Below are positions 17,012-27,553 of a stretch of 64,000 bases of DNA, piece by piece. Every line of letters starts with the position of its first letter. Position 1 is the first letter of the stretch. The stretch comes from CAVRUD01 sp963849635 (lineage in GTDB: Bacteria; Chloroflexota; Chloroflexia; Thermomicrobiales; UBA6265). Location: assembly GCA_963849635.1 (NCBI GenBank), contig CAWKIA010000009.1:1-64000 (forward strand), written 5' to 3'. Made by a program: the position numbers and the translations under genes. A model generated the notes under the pieces. That model did no database searches. It was not told where the DNA came from and saw nothing but the letters and a program-made list of their open reading frames with translations.

Positions 17012-17041
17012 CGTCGCCCGGGATAAAAATCCCGGGCGACG
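17012..17041. terminator. hairpin between convergent genes, possible bidirectional terminator
   Basis: A 13-bp perfect stem (CGTCGCCCGGGAT, 17012-17024, with its complement 17029-17041) closed by AAAA. It lies between the ends of the convergent SRAP (16978) and amidase (17056) genes. No T tract follows, so termination strength is uncertain; its CCCGGG core resembles the palindromic repeats elsewhere in the window. Confidence 0.5.
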
Positions 17042-17055
17042 GTGAGACGGCGTTG

Positions 17056-19635
17056 TTAAACCTCGGTCAGGAAGTCCTGAACGCTCCAGCCGGTGCCATA
17101 CGTGCTGCTTGAGATCCGCCACCAGACGAAGCCATTGGCGGATGTGGGACCACCGACGACTTCAAGGACCGCGTTCGCCGGTAGCACCGTGACGACGCCG
17201 GCGCCTGTCGAGGCGCTGGAGCGCATATTGAGCGCTTCCGTCACTCGAACGCTGTCGCCGATATCGAACTTGTTGCCGGACGGCGGCGGGGTCGAGGACG
17301 GAATCAGGAACTTGCCGATTACCCAGCCAGAGCCGCGTGACGTCTGCAGGCGCCACCAGACGTAGCCGTCGTTCGTGACCGGTCCGTCGGTGACCGTGCC
17401 AGTCGTGCCAGTTGGCAGCATGGCAACCACCGATCCACTGCTGTCAGCCGAGGCGCGCATGTTGATGCCGACCGACGCTTGAACCTGGACAACATCGCCA
17501 ATGTCGAAGTCGCCAGTTGGTGGGGGAGGCGTGGTTGCCTTCTTCAACGGGCGTTGGTCGGCCCAGCCAGCGGCGATATTGGTGGAGAGCTGCCAGAACA
17601 CGGCGCCGCCGGCGCTGGTTGGGCCGCCGATTACCTCGCCGGTCGTGCCCTTCGGCAACTTGGCGATCGTTTTCGCGGTCGGTGATGGCGCCAGGCGCAG
17701 GTTCATGCTGACCGACGCGGTGACGACGACATCGTCACCAATCTTGAACTTGGTCGAAGGCGGCGGAACATTGGTATCAAGAGTGAGAAATTGTGCTGCC
17801 GCCCATCCATTCCCGAAACTCGTCGAAAGCTGGTACCAGACGAGACTGTTGGCGTTACTCGGCCCACCGATCACCGAACCCTTGGTTCCAGCCGGCATTG
17901 TCGCGATCACGCTCGATCCGGTCCCCGGGGCGCTGCGCAGGTACAGGGCATCGGTGTTGACGACGATGTTATCGCCGATCTTGAACTGCGGATTGGGCGC
18001 GCTACTCGCGGTCAGGTAGTCCTGGACCACCCACCCTCCGCCGTAACTACTGTGATAAACGCCCCACCAGCGGTAGCCGTTGGCCGCGACCGAGGCGACG
18101 GTTAGCTCAAGCTTCACGCCGTTCGGGATCGTGGCGATCACCGTCTGGGCAACTCCAGGCCGGGTGCGCAGGGACAGCCCGTTCGTGTTGACCGTGACGA
18201 AACTGCCGACGGTGAACTTCGGCGCGGGCGGATTTCCGGCCGGCGCAAAATCGAGGAAGGTTCCGGCGACATAGCCGTCGCCGTAGTTCTGGGTGCGCAG
18301 CGGGTACCAGACCCGGCCCTCGTTGGTGCGAGGACCACCGATGACCGCCGCCAGCTCGCCCTGGGGCAACGCGGCATTGACCGGCGCGTTGAGGCTTGGC
18401 TCGTAACGTAGGTTGACCTTCGCCGAGGTGATCACGTTGGCGCCCGTGACGAACTCGCCTGCTGGTGGCGGGACGTTGGTGTCCGGCGGGCTGTCGGTGG
18501 CGTCCAGCACCTGCTTGACGGCCTGGCGGATCGCAGGGAGGTCTGCGTAGAGGAAATCGCCCGGGCAGGTGTCCTGGGTGACATCGCGGTGGCCGCAGAT
18601 GTTCGGCAGGTTGGGGGCTTCGAGGAAATCGCTGCTGCCGAGCGGATTGAGGTTGCGCCCGACCCAGGCGGTAATCGCGACGATCGCGGCCTGGCAGTTC
18701 TCCGGGACCTCGGAGATGGAGAACGTACCGACCGTTCCAATTCCCGAGGAGCCAAACGCGTATTGATACGCGTGACCGCCGACGACGTTTTCACCGCCGA
18801 ACCGTCCCTCGTAGACGTTGCCGAGACGATCGACGAGATAGTTGTAGCCGATATCGCCCCAGCCCCGCTCGATCGCGTGGTAGTAGTAGATCGATCGAAC
18901 CACTGCCGGCGGGTCACCTTCGTTCGGCGTCACCGTGTGGTGGATGATGACCTTCTCTACCTCGCGGTACTCACGCGCCCAGGCTTCGCCTTCATTGTCG
19001 AAGCGGTAGCTCTCGTCCGCGCCCCACTGCGCTCGGGTCCGGATCGGAGGCTTCTGCAAGGTAGGCAGCGCTGCCGGGAAGAAGATGTCATCGACTGAAG
19101 GGCCACGGGTGGCGTCGATGTAGGTGAAGCCGATGCTGGGCACGTCAATCGGGCTGCCGGCACCATCGAGGACGCGGTAGCGGACGAACTCCGCTCCCTG
19201 GGCCCAGGCGAGGTGGGAAAAGACTTTGCCGTCCGGGGCGCGAAGAGGTGCATCTTCGATGTCGGCCCCGACGATCACCGTCTCGCCGAAGTCGACGCCG
19301 TTGACGCCGAAGGCTAGCTCGATCTGAAGGTCCTCACCGGCGTCGATGCTCCAGTTGACGCCGAGGGCGTAGAACGGGATGTCGGTGTGGAAGATCTTCG
19401 GATCGCTTGCGGAGGCGGCGCTGAAGGTGGCGATGTTATCGGCCTGGAACCACCGGCCGGCCAACGTTTCCGACGGCGCGGACTCCTGGGCGCGGGCGCC
19501 GTTCAACGAACGGTTGGCTAGCCCTCCGGATGCGGCGATCGCGCCAACCATTGCGGCAGCCTTGGCAATGACGCGCCTGCTGGCACGCCACGTTCCGCTC
19601 GACCCACCCCCTCCGGCCGCCGTGTCTTCGCACAT
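17056..19635 (-). CDS. exported N-acetylmuramoyl-L-alanine amidase with six SH3 repeats
   Basis: 859 residues from the Met at 19635. An N-terminal basic/hydrophobic region (RASRRVIAKAAAMVGAIAAS) resembles a twin-arginine signal. A PGRP/amidase_2 domain near residues 200-400 has VIIHHTV, GYNYLVD, GGHAYQYAFGSSG and ICGHRDVTQDTCPGD, giving the His, His and Cys zinc ligands and the Tyr. Six bacterial SH3 repeats of about 70 residues follow, each with a VN(L/M)R-type strand, GTTG-type turn and GW(V/A) end, joined by Pro linkers. It likely cleaves peptide stems from glycan in the cell wall, with the repeats binding wall polymer. The in-frame extension to 20061 is unsupported. Confidence 0.88.
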   Translation of the reverse strand: MCEDTAAGGGGSSGTWRASRRVIAKAAAMVGAIAASGGLANRSLNGARAQESAPSETLAGRWFQADNIATFSAASASDPKIFHTDIPFYALGVNWSIDAGEDLQIELAFGVNGVDFGETVIVGADIEDAPLRAPDGKVFSHLAWAQGAEFVRYRVLDGAGSPIDVPSIGFTYIDATRGPSVDDIFFPAALPTLQKPPIRTRAQWGADESYRFDNEGEAWAREYREVEKVIIHHTVTPNEGDPPAVVRSIYYYHAIERGWGDIGYNYLVDRLGNVYEGRFGGENVVGGHAYQYAFGSSGIGTVGTFSISEVPENCQAAIVAITAWVGRNLNPLGSSDFLEAPNLPNICGHRDVTQDTCPGDFLYADLPAIRQAVKQVLDATDSPPDTNVPPPAGEFVTGANVITSAKVNLRYEPSLNAPVNAALPQGELAAVIGGPRTNEGRVWYPLRTQNYGDGYVAGTFLDFAPAGNPPAPKFTVGSFVTVNTNGLSLRTRPGVAQTVIATIPNGVKLELTVASVAANGYRWWGVYHSSYGGGWVVQDYLTASSAPNPQFKIGDNIVVNTDALYLRSAPGTGSSVIATMPAGTKGSVIGGPSNANSLVWYQLSTSFGNGWAAAQFLTLDTNVPPPSTKFKIGDDVVVTASVSMNLRLAPSPTAKTIAKLPKGTTGEVIGGPTSAGGAVFWQLSTNIAAGWADQRPLKKATTPPPPTGDFDIGDVVQVQASVGINMRASADSSGSVVAMLPTGTTGTVTDGPVTNDGYVWWRLQTSRGSGWVIGKFLIPSSTPPPSGNKFDIGDSVRVTEALNMRSSASTGAGVVTVLPANAVLEVVGGPTSANGFVWWRISSSTYGTGWSVQDFLTEV

Positions 19636-19961
19636 TGCTTTGAACCCTTCCCCTGAAGAGCGCGCCTTACTAGCTTGACGGGTTGCGCCCGTCGAGGAGC
19701 CGGGCGAGGAACGCCGGGGAGACTCCTCGATGTGACCGAACCGGTCGATCACTGCCCCACGCGACGTGGTAGGAGATCGAACTTCCGGCCCATGAGCGGG
19801 ATACCCTGATCTACCGTAACATCCGCGTCCGGATGCGTCAAATGCCGTAATTTTGTGACCGCTTGACACCGATGGGCATGGACATAGAATGCCCAGGCGA
19901 TTTCGACGACATCGGCCAAATTGACGGTTTGTGGCCCAGATGGGCAGAGAGCGAGACAGCG
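19636..19961. other. divergent intergenic region
   Basis: Between the minus-strand amidase and the plus-strand M28 gene. No coding support. It contains a good sigma70-type promoter for the M28 gene at 19863-19890; nothing else stands out. Confidence 0.5.
19863..19890 (+). promoter_or_regulatory. sigma70-type promoter of M28-like gene
   Basis: Perfect TTGACA at 19863-19868, a 16-base spacer and TAGAAT at 19885-19890. Transcription from here would begin near 19897, which excludes upstream in-frame start codons and supports the ATG at 19962. Confidence 0.65.
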
Positions 19962-21749
19962 ATGAACGAGGCGGGTACCGCCGCTCCCTGGACGGCGTGG
20001 AGTGACTCCGATCTGGAGGCCGACCTCCTCGCCGCCGTCTCGATCGATGGCCCCTGGGCAACGCTGGAACAGTTCTCCACGCTCGTCCGCGACTCCGGCT
20101 CCCCAGCCGAGCGCGAAGCGATCGACTACCTGATCGGGCACCTCACCGAATGGGGCATCCCACACACGCTCTACGAGCCGAACTGCTTCATTTCGCTGCC
20201 GCGAGGCGCGACGTTGCGGTCCGCGGGCGAGGGAGGGAAATCTTACTTCGCCAAGACCGCGGCGATGGGCGTCTCCACGGATGGAGAGGTGACCGGCGAC
20301 CTGGTGTATGTCGCGCCCCGAGTGGACGAAGGCGTAACCGACGACTGGTCGAAAGGCCTCGACTTCTCCGGCCGCGACCTTGCCGGCAAGATCGTGATCG
20401 CCGACGGGATGACGACACCGGGCCGTGTGCTGGACCTGATGGCCGCCGGGGCGATGGCGGGGATCTTTGTCAATCCGGGAGAGCGCATCCACGAGAGCAT
20501 CTGCACGACGGTCTGGGGAACCCCGGATCTTGACTCGCGCGGACGGCAACCCACCATCCCGGTGCTGGGCGTCAACGCCCGCGACGGCGCGGAGCTGATC
20601 GAGCTGGCCAAGGGCGGCGGCGCCCAGATGACGTTTTCGACCACCGTCGAGACCGGTTGGCGCACCATACCTGTCCTGGTCGCCGATATCCCGGGGACAA
20701 GCATTCCGGACGAATTCGTACTGCTGCACGGCCACCTAGACTCCTGGTTCGAGGGCATCGGCGACAACGCGGTCGGTGACGCCGCCATGCTGGAGCTGGC
20801 CCGGGTCTTCTGGCAGCGCCGTGATCGACTGCATCGCGGCCTCAAGATCGCCTGGTGGAGCGGTCACTCGCACGGCCGCTACGCGGGTTCGACCTGGTTC
20901 GCCGATGCCTTTGCGATCGAACTTGCCCGCGGTTGCGTCTCCCAAGTGAACTGCGACTCGCCGGGCTGCCGCTGGGCAGACACCTTCAACGAACTCAACG
21001 TCATGAGCGAGACGGAGGGGTTTGTCGACACGGTGATTCGCGAGACGGCCGGAATCACGCCGGAGATGGAGCGACCAGCGCGAGCGGGCGACTACTCCTT
21101 CAACAGCATTGGGATCTCGTCGTTCTATATGTTGAGCTCGACAATGTCGCCGGAAGCCCGGGCTGAGAAGGGCTACTACCCGGTCGGCGGTTGCGGCGCC
21201 AACATCGCCTGGCACACCGAAGACGATGGCATGGCGATCGCTGACCGAGACAATCTGCTCCGCGACATCAAGGTCTACGGCGCGTCGATTCTTCGGGTAA
21301 TGAACGCGCCGCTCCTACCGGTCGACTGGCGCAAGACGACGGCGGAGTTCCAGGCCACTTTGGCGCGCTACGCCGAGGCGACTGGCGACGTCTTCGACTT
21401 TGCACCCGCGGTGGAGGCCGTTGCGGGGCTCGAACGCTCGCTAGAGTCGTTCTATGCCGCCGCGAGTTCGGCGACAGATGTCGCCAGCGCCACCAGGTAC
21501 AACCATGTGCAGCTGCGCCTGGCCCGCTTGCTCATTCCGGTGAATTACAGCCGGGAAGCGCCGTTCCACCACGACCCGGCTCTTGAGGTGTCGCCGCTTC
21601 CGGACCTCGCGCCCGCGCTCACCGCACGGCGTGTCAGCGGCGACGAGCATGAGCGCGGCATCCTACAAGCGAGTCTATTACGGGGTCGCAATCGGTTAGT
21701 TTGGACGTTGGTCCAGGCTAAGGAGCTGGTCGACAGCGCACTCAAGTAG
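19962..21749 (+). CDS. M28-like (transferrin receptor/GCPII type) protein, atypical site
   Basis: 595 residues. An N-terminal part with a PA-like insert (DLAGKIVIADGMTTPGRV, AGAMAGIFVNPG) precedes an M28 core: VLLHGHLDSWFEGIGDNAVG (His and Asp ligands), VNCDSPGC (Asp) and AWHTEDDG (His). Where M28 peptidases have the Glu-Glu of AEExGLxGS, this protein reads SGHSHGRYAGS, so the catalytic and metal-bridging acids are missing at that position. No signal peptide; cytosolic. It may be a divergent peptidase with a rearranged site or a non-catalytic homologue. Its stop overlaps the end of convergent hemL by eight bases. Confidence 0.78.
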   Translation: MNEAGTAAPWTAWSDSDLEADLLAAVSIDGPWATLEQFSTLVRDSGSPAEREAIDYLIGHLTEWGIPHTLYEPNCFISLPRGATLRSAGEGGKSYFAKTAAMGVSTDGEVTGDLVYVAPRVDEGVTDDWSKGLDFSGRDLAGKIVIADGMTTPGRVLDLMAAGAMAGIFVNPGERIHESICTTVWGTPDLDSRGRQPTIPVLGVNARDGAELIELAKGGGAQMTFSTTVETGWRTIPVLVADIPGTSIPDEFVLLHGHLDSWFEGIGDNAVGDAAMLELARVFWQRRDRLHRGLKIAWWSGHSHGRYAGSTWFADAFAIELARGCVSQVNCDSPGCRWADTFNELNVMSETEGFVDTVIRETAGITPEMERPARAGDYSFNSIGISSFYMLSSTMSPEARAEKGYYPVGGCGANIAWHTEDDGMAIADRDNLLRDIKVYGASILRVMNAPLLPVDWRKTTAEFQATLARYAEATGDVFDFAPAVEAVAGLERSLESFYAAASSATDVASATRYNHVQLRLARLLIPVNYSREAPFHHDPALEVSPLPDLAPALTARRVSGDEHERGILQASLLRGRNRLVWTLVQAKELVDSALK

Positions 21750-23062
21750 GTTTGCCGGCAATCTCAGCCAGTGCCTGCGCGATGACATCGATGGTGAAAT
21801 CGATGTCCTCATCGGTGTGGGCGGAGGAGAGAAAGAGGGCTTCGAACTGCGACGGGGCCAGGTAGACACCGCGCCGTAGCAGAGCGTGGAAGAAACGGCT
21901 GTAGCGGGCGGTGTCGCTGGTGCGGGCATCGTCATAGTTGTGGACCGGCTGATCGGCGAAGAAGATGCCGGCCATCGTGCCGATCGCTGCGGTCTGCACG
22001 GGAATACCAACGTCGGCGGAGACTCGTGTCACGCCGTCGATCAGGCGGGTTGTACGGGCGACGATGCCATCGAAGACGCCTGGCTCGCGCAGGACGCGGA
22101 GTGTTGCTAGCCCGGCGGCTGTTGCGACTGGGTTTCCCGAGAGTGTTCCGCCCTGGTACATCGCGCCGGCCGGAGCGACGGTCTCCATGATCTCCCGGCG
22201 GCCGGCGTACGCCGCCAGGGGCAGGCCACCACCAACGACCTTGCCGAGCGTGACGACATCCGGTGTCACGCCATAGAGCGTCGCCGCACCGCCCAACGCG
22301 ACCCGAAAACCGGTCATCACCTCGTCGAAGATCAGGATGGCGCCATCACTCTGAGTCACCCGGCGGAGACCTTCCAGGAATCCCTGATCGGGCGGGACGA
22401 CGCCCATGTTTCCGGCAACCGGCTCGACGATGATGGCCGCGATCTGCCCCGGAAACTCAGCGAAGAGCGTTTCGACGGCGGTGAGGTCGTTGAACGGTGC
22501 CACGAGCGTATCGGCGGTGGCTCCAGGCGGGACTCCGGGGCTATCGGGCAGGCCGAGCGTCGCCACGCCGGAGCCTGCTTGGACGAGGAGCAGGTCAGCG
22601 TGGCCGTGGTAGCACCCGGCGAACTTAACGATCTTGTTGCGCCCCGTGAACGCCCTGAGCCAGGCGCAATGCGCTCATCGTGGCTTCGGTACCCGAGGAG
22701 ACAAGGCGAACGCTCTCCGCCCCTGGATACAGAGCAACGATCTCCTCGGCCAGGGCCGTCTCCGCCAACGTCGGCGCGCCAAAGCTGGTGCCGCCGGACG
22801 CGGCTTCGACCACCGCTTCCACGACGGTGGGATGGGCGTGTCCAAGGATGAGCGGTCCCCAGGAGAGGACATAGTCGAGATAGACGTTGCCGTCGAGGTC
22901 CTCGAATCGGGCGCCGCTGCCCCTGGCGACGAAGACAGGATCACCACCGACCCCGCGAAACGCGCGCACCGGGCTATTGACCCCGCCTGGCATCACCCGA
23001 CGAGCGGCCTGATACGCGGCAATTGACCGGGTTTGGTTCAGCGTCGAGGCATCTGTCGCCAC
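21742..23062 (-). CDS. hemL: glutamate-1-semialdehyde 2,1-aminomutase, one frameshift
   Basis: Converts glutamate-1-semialdehyde to 5-aminolevulinate with PLP. The GTG start at 23062 has AAAGGAG about ten bases upstream. The N-terminal part has MPGGVNSPVRAFRGVGGDPV and LVSSGTEATMSALRLA; the C-terminal part has DEVMTGFRVALGG and VTLGKVVGGGLPLAAYAGR with the PLP lysine. The frame shifts once at 22653-22655: removing one base from the C triplet (plus strand) restores AFTGRNKIVKFAGCYHGHAD. All catalytic motifs survive, so a homopolymer sequencing error is more likely than loss. It follows hemA by 27 bases as an operon. Confidence 0.93.
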
Positions 23063-23089
23063 GAGTGCGCACTCCTTTGTGATTTCGAG

Positions 23090-24421
23090 TTAGGCGGCGC
23101 CAACGCCGTCAAGATCATCAGAGAGGCCGAAGAGCGCCCGAGTGGCGGCGACGTAGTCGTCGTCCTGACCGGCCCTCGCTTGAAGGGCGGTGACGGGACG
23201 GTGGAGTAATTTGTTGACCAGTCCAGCGCTCAAGGCGGCCACGACATCCCTGTCCCGCTCTGAGAGGTGTCCCAGGCGAGCCAATGCCCGTTCCAATTCA
23301 ACCTGACGTACCTGTTCGGCGGCATCGCGAAGGGCGGCGATCGTGGGGACGGCGGTTCGCCCTTTGCTCCAGGCGAGGAAGCAGGCAACGGCATCCGTCA
23401 CCATGCCTTCGACCCGTTCAACTTCGGATCGGTAATCGGCTTGCAAGCTGGCGGCTGGGGTGGCGAGGTCGTCGACGTCGAACAATGAGACGTTCGCGCA
23501 GGTGGCGAGGGCCGGGTCAAAGGTTCGTGGCACCGCCATATCGACGAGCACGAGCGGTCTGCGACGCCCTGGCGACTTGGTCAGCATGGAGGGATCGACG
23601 AGATACGACTCCGCTCCAGCCGCGCCAAAGACGACATCCATCTGGGGAAGAATGCTCGAAATCTCGTCCAGCGCGACGCCTTTGCCGCCCGTGGCGTCGG
23701 CCAAGTTCTCCGCTCGCTCAAGTGAACGGTTGGCGATTGTCAGTGAGCAAACTCCGGCAGAGCGCAGCAGTTTGGCGGTGAGGTCGCCCATCTCACCGGC
23801 GCCGATCACAAGTGCATGCTTGCCACGCAGACCGCCGACCTGCTCTCCAGCCAGCGACAGGGCGGCATGAGGGACCGTGAGGCGATTGCGCACGATCTCG
23901 GTATCGCTGCGGGCGCGCTTGCCAACCCGCAGAGCATCTGTCACCAGGCGAGTAAGGTTAGGGCCAGCGGTACCGGCAGACCGGGCGGCGGCCAGGGCAT
24001 CGCGCAATTGCCCCAGAATCTGCGGCTCACCCAGGACAAGTGATTCGAGGCCGCAGGCCACTCGGCATAGATGGGTAGTCGCGTTTTCGCCGAAGCGTGT
24101 TGTGGTCGCCCGGGCCAACTCATCCGCCGACGCTCGGCAATGCATGCTGAGAAATGCGAAGACGGTATCCTCCGGCGCGGACTCGTCGGTGGGCTCGACC
24201 ACGGCGTAGATCTCGGTGCGATTGCAGGTGGAGAGGATCACTCCTTCGCGGCAATGGTCAGCCAAATCGCCCAGCGCAGCCTGTAGCCGGACCGGATCGA
24301 ACGCCAGCCGCTCCCGCATTTCCACCGCGGCGCGATGATGGTCAGTCCCGACCATCAACAGGTGAGTGGACAGGTTATGTGCTCCTATCGCCTCACGACC
24401 ACACGAGCGGACATCGTACAT
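23090..24421 (-). CDS. hemA: glutamyl-tRNA reductase
   Basis: Reduces glutamyl-tRNA to glutamate-1-semialdehyde, the entry step of C5 tetrapyrrole synthesis; product passes to HemL encoded directly downstream. Motifs: HLLMVGTDHHRAAVEMRERL, the catalytic-Cys STCNRTEIY, LVLGEPQILGQLRDAL, HALVIGAGEMGDLTAKLL (NADPH site) and the C-terminal dimerisation helix. Up to 443 residues from the ATG at 24421; most homologues begin close to THLLMVG, so translation may start some 16-20 codons later. AGGAG sits about seven bases before CTG-TCC-ACT, leaving a rare CTG start possible. Confidence 0.95.
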   Translation of the reverse strand: MYDVRSCGREAIGAHNLSTHLLMVGTDHHRAAVEMRERLAFDPVRLQAALGDLADHCREGVILSTCNRTEIYAVVEPTDESAPEDTVFAFLSMHCRASADELARATTTRFGENATTHLCRVACGLESLVLGEPQILGQLRDALAAARSAGTAGPNLTRLVTDALRVGKRARSDTEIVRNRLTVPHAALSLAGEQVGGLRGKHALVIGAGEMGDLTAKLLRSAGVCSLTIANRSLERAENLADATGGKGVALDEISSILPQMDVVFGAAGAESYLVDPSMLTKSPGRRRPLVLVDMAVPRTFDPALATCANVSLFDVDDLATPAASLQADYRSEVERVEGMVTDAVACFLAWSKGRTAVPTIAALRDAAEQVRQVELERALARLGHLSERDRDVVAALSAGLVNKLLHRPVTALQARAGQDDDYVAATRALFGLSDDLDGVGAA

Positions 24422-24628
24422 GCGTGTCCCGGAAGGTCGAACCGCCGATTATTCTAATCGCGACCGTATCTAGATTTACCAAGAATTAGCCGGCAGACAC
24501 CGTGAACCGGTGCCGGGGTTCGAAGTTGTTACCAAGGCTTTGGGTCGCCCAGGGCTGACGGGCCGGGCTAATCCGAACAGCCTCTCCGAGGCTTAGAAAC
24601 GAGGCGGAGTTGGTGCGCAAGGTTCGGG
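24422..24628. other. intergenic between hemA and ppc
   Basis: No gene. A small dyad AGCCTC-TCC-GAGGCT near 24580 lies beyond the ppc stop and could contribute to transcript ending, but it has no T tract. I checked for a T-box or tRNA-like fold upstream of hemA and saw none. Confidence 0.35.
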
Positions 24629-27354
24629 TTAGCCAGTGTTTTTCAGGCCGCCGGCGATGCCGTTGATGGTCAAGAGTAGGGACCGGACGATGCTGTCCGA
24701 GTCGGGGTAGCGGCGCAAGCGGGAGAGGAGCTCGATCTGGACGAATGAAAGTGGGTCGACATACGGATTGCGCCGTTCGATCGAGTTTTGGAGGACCGGC
24801 TCCCGGTCAAGGAGCCGGTCCTGGCCGGTGACGGCTAGCAGCACGTCTCGCGTCCGGTCGTACTCGGCGGAGATCGCCGCCCAGATCCTGTCCCGGAGGT
24901 CGGCAGGCTCGACGAGGGCGACGTAGCGCTCGGCAATCGCGAGGTCCGCCTTAGCCAGCGCCATCTCGGCATTCCCCAGAAGGGCGTCGAAAAAGGCCAC
25001 TCGGCGTCCATCTCGCGCAGGAGTTCCAGGCCAAAGGTGTCTCGGCCCGCCTCCAGGGCGGCACCCAGGCCATACCAACCGGGGAGCAGTGTGCGAGTCT
25101 GGGTCCAGGAAAAGACCCAGGGGATTGCGCGCAGGTCCTCGATCCGGGTCGAACCTGATCGCCGTGCCGGCCGGGAACCCAGTTGCAACCTGGCAATCGC
25201 ATCGATTGGGGTGGCCTTTTGGAAGAAGGCCACGAACTCCGGGTCGCCATAGACGAGATCCCGATAGACCTCGGCTGATCGTTCCGCCATCAGGGAGATG
25301 GCTTCCCGGTAGAGCGGCAAGCGGTCAGCACGGGGTTGCTCCAGTGCGCCGACGGTGCTGACGAGGACGGCGCCGGTGACTAGCTCCAGTTCGCGGTGGG
25401 CAATCTGCGGCGTCGCGTAGCGGGCCGAGATCACCTCGCCTTGCTCGGTCAGTTTGATCCGCCCCGCGACCGAACCTGGCGGCTGGGCGAGGATGGCGAC
25501 GTTGCTGGGCCCGCCGCCTCGGCCGATCGAGCCACCACGGCCATGAAAGAAGGTGAAGCGGACATTCTCTGCCGTCAGAGACTCAGCCAGCTCTCCTTGG
25601 GCAACATAGAGCGCCCACGCCGAGGCCAGATACCCAACATCTTTGTTCGAGTCGGAGTAGCCGATCATGATCTCCTGGGCGTCGTCCTGGGAGCGGAGCG
25701 CCTCACGGTAGACCGACTGGGCCAGGACGGTCTTCATCGTCGCGGCCGCCTCGCGCAGCGTATCCCCTGCCTCGAACAGCGGGGCAATCCCCAATCGGGC
25801 ACCCGCGCCGCCCGGGTCGGCCAGCCCAGACTCCTTCATGAGCAGCAGCGGCTCCAGGATGTCAGACGGTGTCTCGGTGCCGGAGATGATCAGCGTCCGG
25901 ATGGCGCCAGAATGCTCGCCATCCAGCAGCCCGAGCACGGTCCGGAATGTCTCGATGACCTCGCGGCCTTCAGGCGAGTAGCCAGTCAGATTCTGGGGAA
26001 CGAGCGGCCGTGGATTGGCGATCTCGCGGGCGAGAACGTCCATCTTCTCGGCCTCGGAAAGAGACCGATAGTCGGCGGCAACGTTCGCTCTGACAAACGA
26101 CTCATGAATTGCCGTCTCAAACCGGCGGCTGTGATCCCTGATATCGAGGGTGGCGAAGTGGAAGCCGAAGACCTCGGCCTGGCGGATGACGTCGTGAATA
26201 TCGCCCGTCACGGCCAGAGTCTGGCGCTGGGCAAGAAGAGAAGCCTCTATCACCCGCAGATCAGCGACTAGCGCCGCACTATCCCGATAGGCGTGTTCCG
26301 TGCCCAGGCGGGTCGCCCGGACCCGTTCGCGGAGGAGAGATAGCGTCTGGCGGTACTGCTCGCGCTCGTTGAGGCGGTCGAGCTCCCGGGCCAGATTGGG
26401 GAAGTGTGCGCGGTTCTCCTCCAGAAGCGGCTCCAGCAAGGAGGCGTTGCCGACGGCCCAGGTCGAGAGCGAAAGCCGTCCGGCAAGCTCGGTCAGCCGC
26501 TCCTCCAGGAAGCGCAGGGCCGAGTCACGCATGACCCGAAGTGTCTCGGCAGTGACCTCCGGGGTGACGTTGGGGTTGCCGTCACGGTCGCCGCCCATCC
26601 AGGTGCCGAAACGCAGGAAGGAGGGCACCGCAATCCCGGACCCCGGATAGCAAGCTTCGACGGCCTCCTCCAGGTCACGATAGATGCGGGGCACGACGTG
26701 GAGGATGGTTGAGCCGAAGTAGACGAGGCCCGCCCGGACCTCGTCCAGCACGGTCAGGGAGACCGACCGTATTTCGTCCGATCCCCATAGTTCGGCAACA
26801 GTGCTGGCGAGACGGCGACGTGCCTGCTCGACATCGCCGGGCATCAGATGGCGTTCGTCGAGGTCGCGCAGCACGGCGAAGACGCGGGCGAGCTTGTCGA
26901 TGATCGTGCGCCGACGCGCTTCGGTCGGGTGGGCCGTCAGGACGAGGCGGACGTCGGCGCGGTCAAGAAGTTGCTGGAGGTCGTCCGCCGAGGTCCCGTG
27001 CGCGGCCAGAAGCTCGATCGCTTCGCGAAGCGATCCACGCCGCGGGGCAGGAGCGGACGCTGCTTCCCGGCGGCGCATCCGGCGGATCCGCTCGTTGTCT
27101 TCGGCCAGATTGATGAGCTGGAAGTAATTGGTGAACGCGCGCGTCAGGCCGCGGAGCTCCTCATCCGGGGTGCCCCGCACCACGGCGGCGAGGCGTTCTC
27201 CCGCGGCGGCATCTCCCCCACGGAACGCCTTGCCCAATGCCCGTACGACCTCTTCCCGTTCGAACATCTCCTCACCGGCCTGCGTCCGAATGACGTCGCC
27301 CAGAAGGCCACCGAGCAAGTGGATATCGTCGCGGAGGGTGCGGCTGGCCGGCAT
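24629..27354 (-). CDS. ppc: phosphoenolpyruvate carboxylase, one frameshift
   Basis: Carboxylates PEP to oxaloacetate, replenishing the TCA cycle. Start is the Met at 27354, with AGGAGG 11 bases upstream. Motifs: VRLVLTAHPTEARRRTI, FGTWMGGDRDGNPNVTPEVT, FHGRGGSIGRGGGPSN and the C-terminal QNSIERRNPYVDPLSF plus TINGIAGGLKNTG. The frame breaks at 24990-24994, where five A residues (plus strand) stand where six would keep EWPFFDALLGNAEMALAKAD in frame. The catalytic and allosteric C-terminus is intact afterwards, so a homopolymer error is likely. Confidence 0.94.
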
Positions 27355-27553
27355 GAATTGCGGGGCCTCCTGCAATCTCATTGGAGTCCACTACATTGGA
27401 CAACTCGGCGGAGTTTGGCAGGTTCAGCGGTCGCCATCCACCGACACCGTGCTGACTTCCCACCGCAGGCGACAACGGAGGCGTCCGGATAGGATACGGA
27501 GCACAAGACGGCGCGGTCTGAATCGGACTGTCGGGCGACGAAAGGTTGGCTCA

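Noticed and set aside
19636..20061. 142-residue N-terminal extension of the amidase
   Set aside because: No similarity to a signal or domain, and it overlaps the promoter and start of the divergent M28 gene.
24422..24628. T-box or tRNA-like structure upstream of hemA
   Set aside because: The T-box AGGGTGG-ACCGCG motif is missing, and the GGTTCGAA-like stretch does not sit in a cloverleaf.
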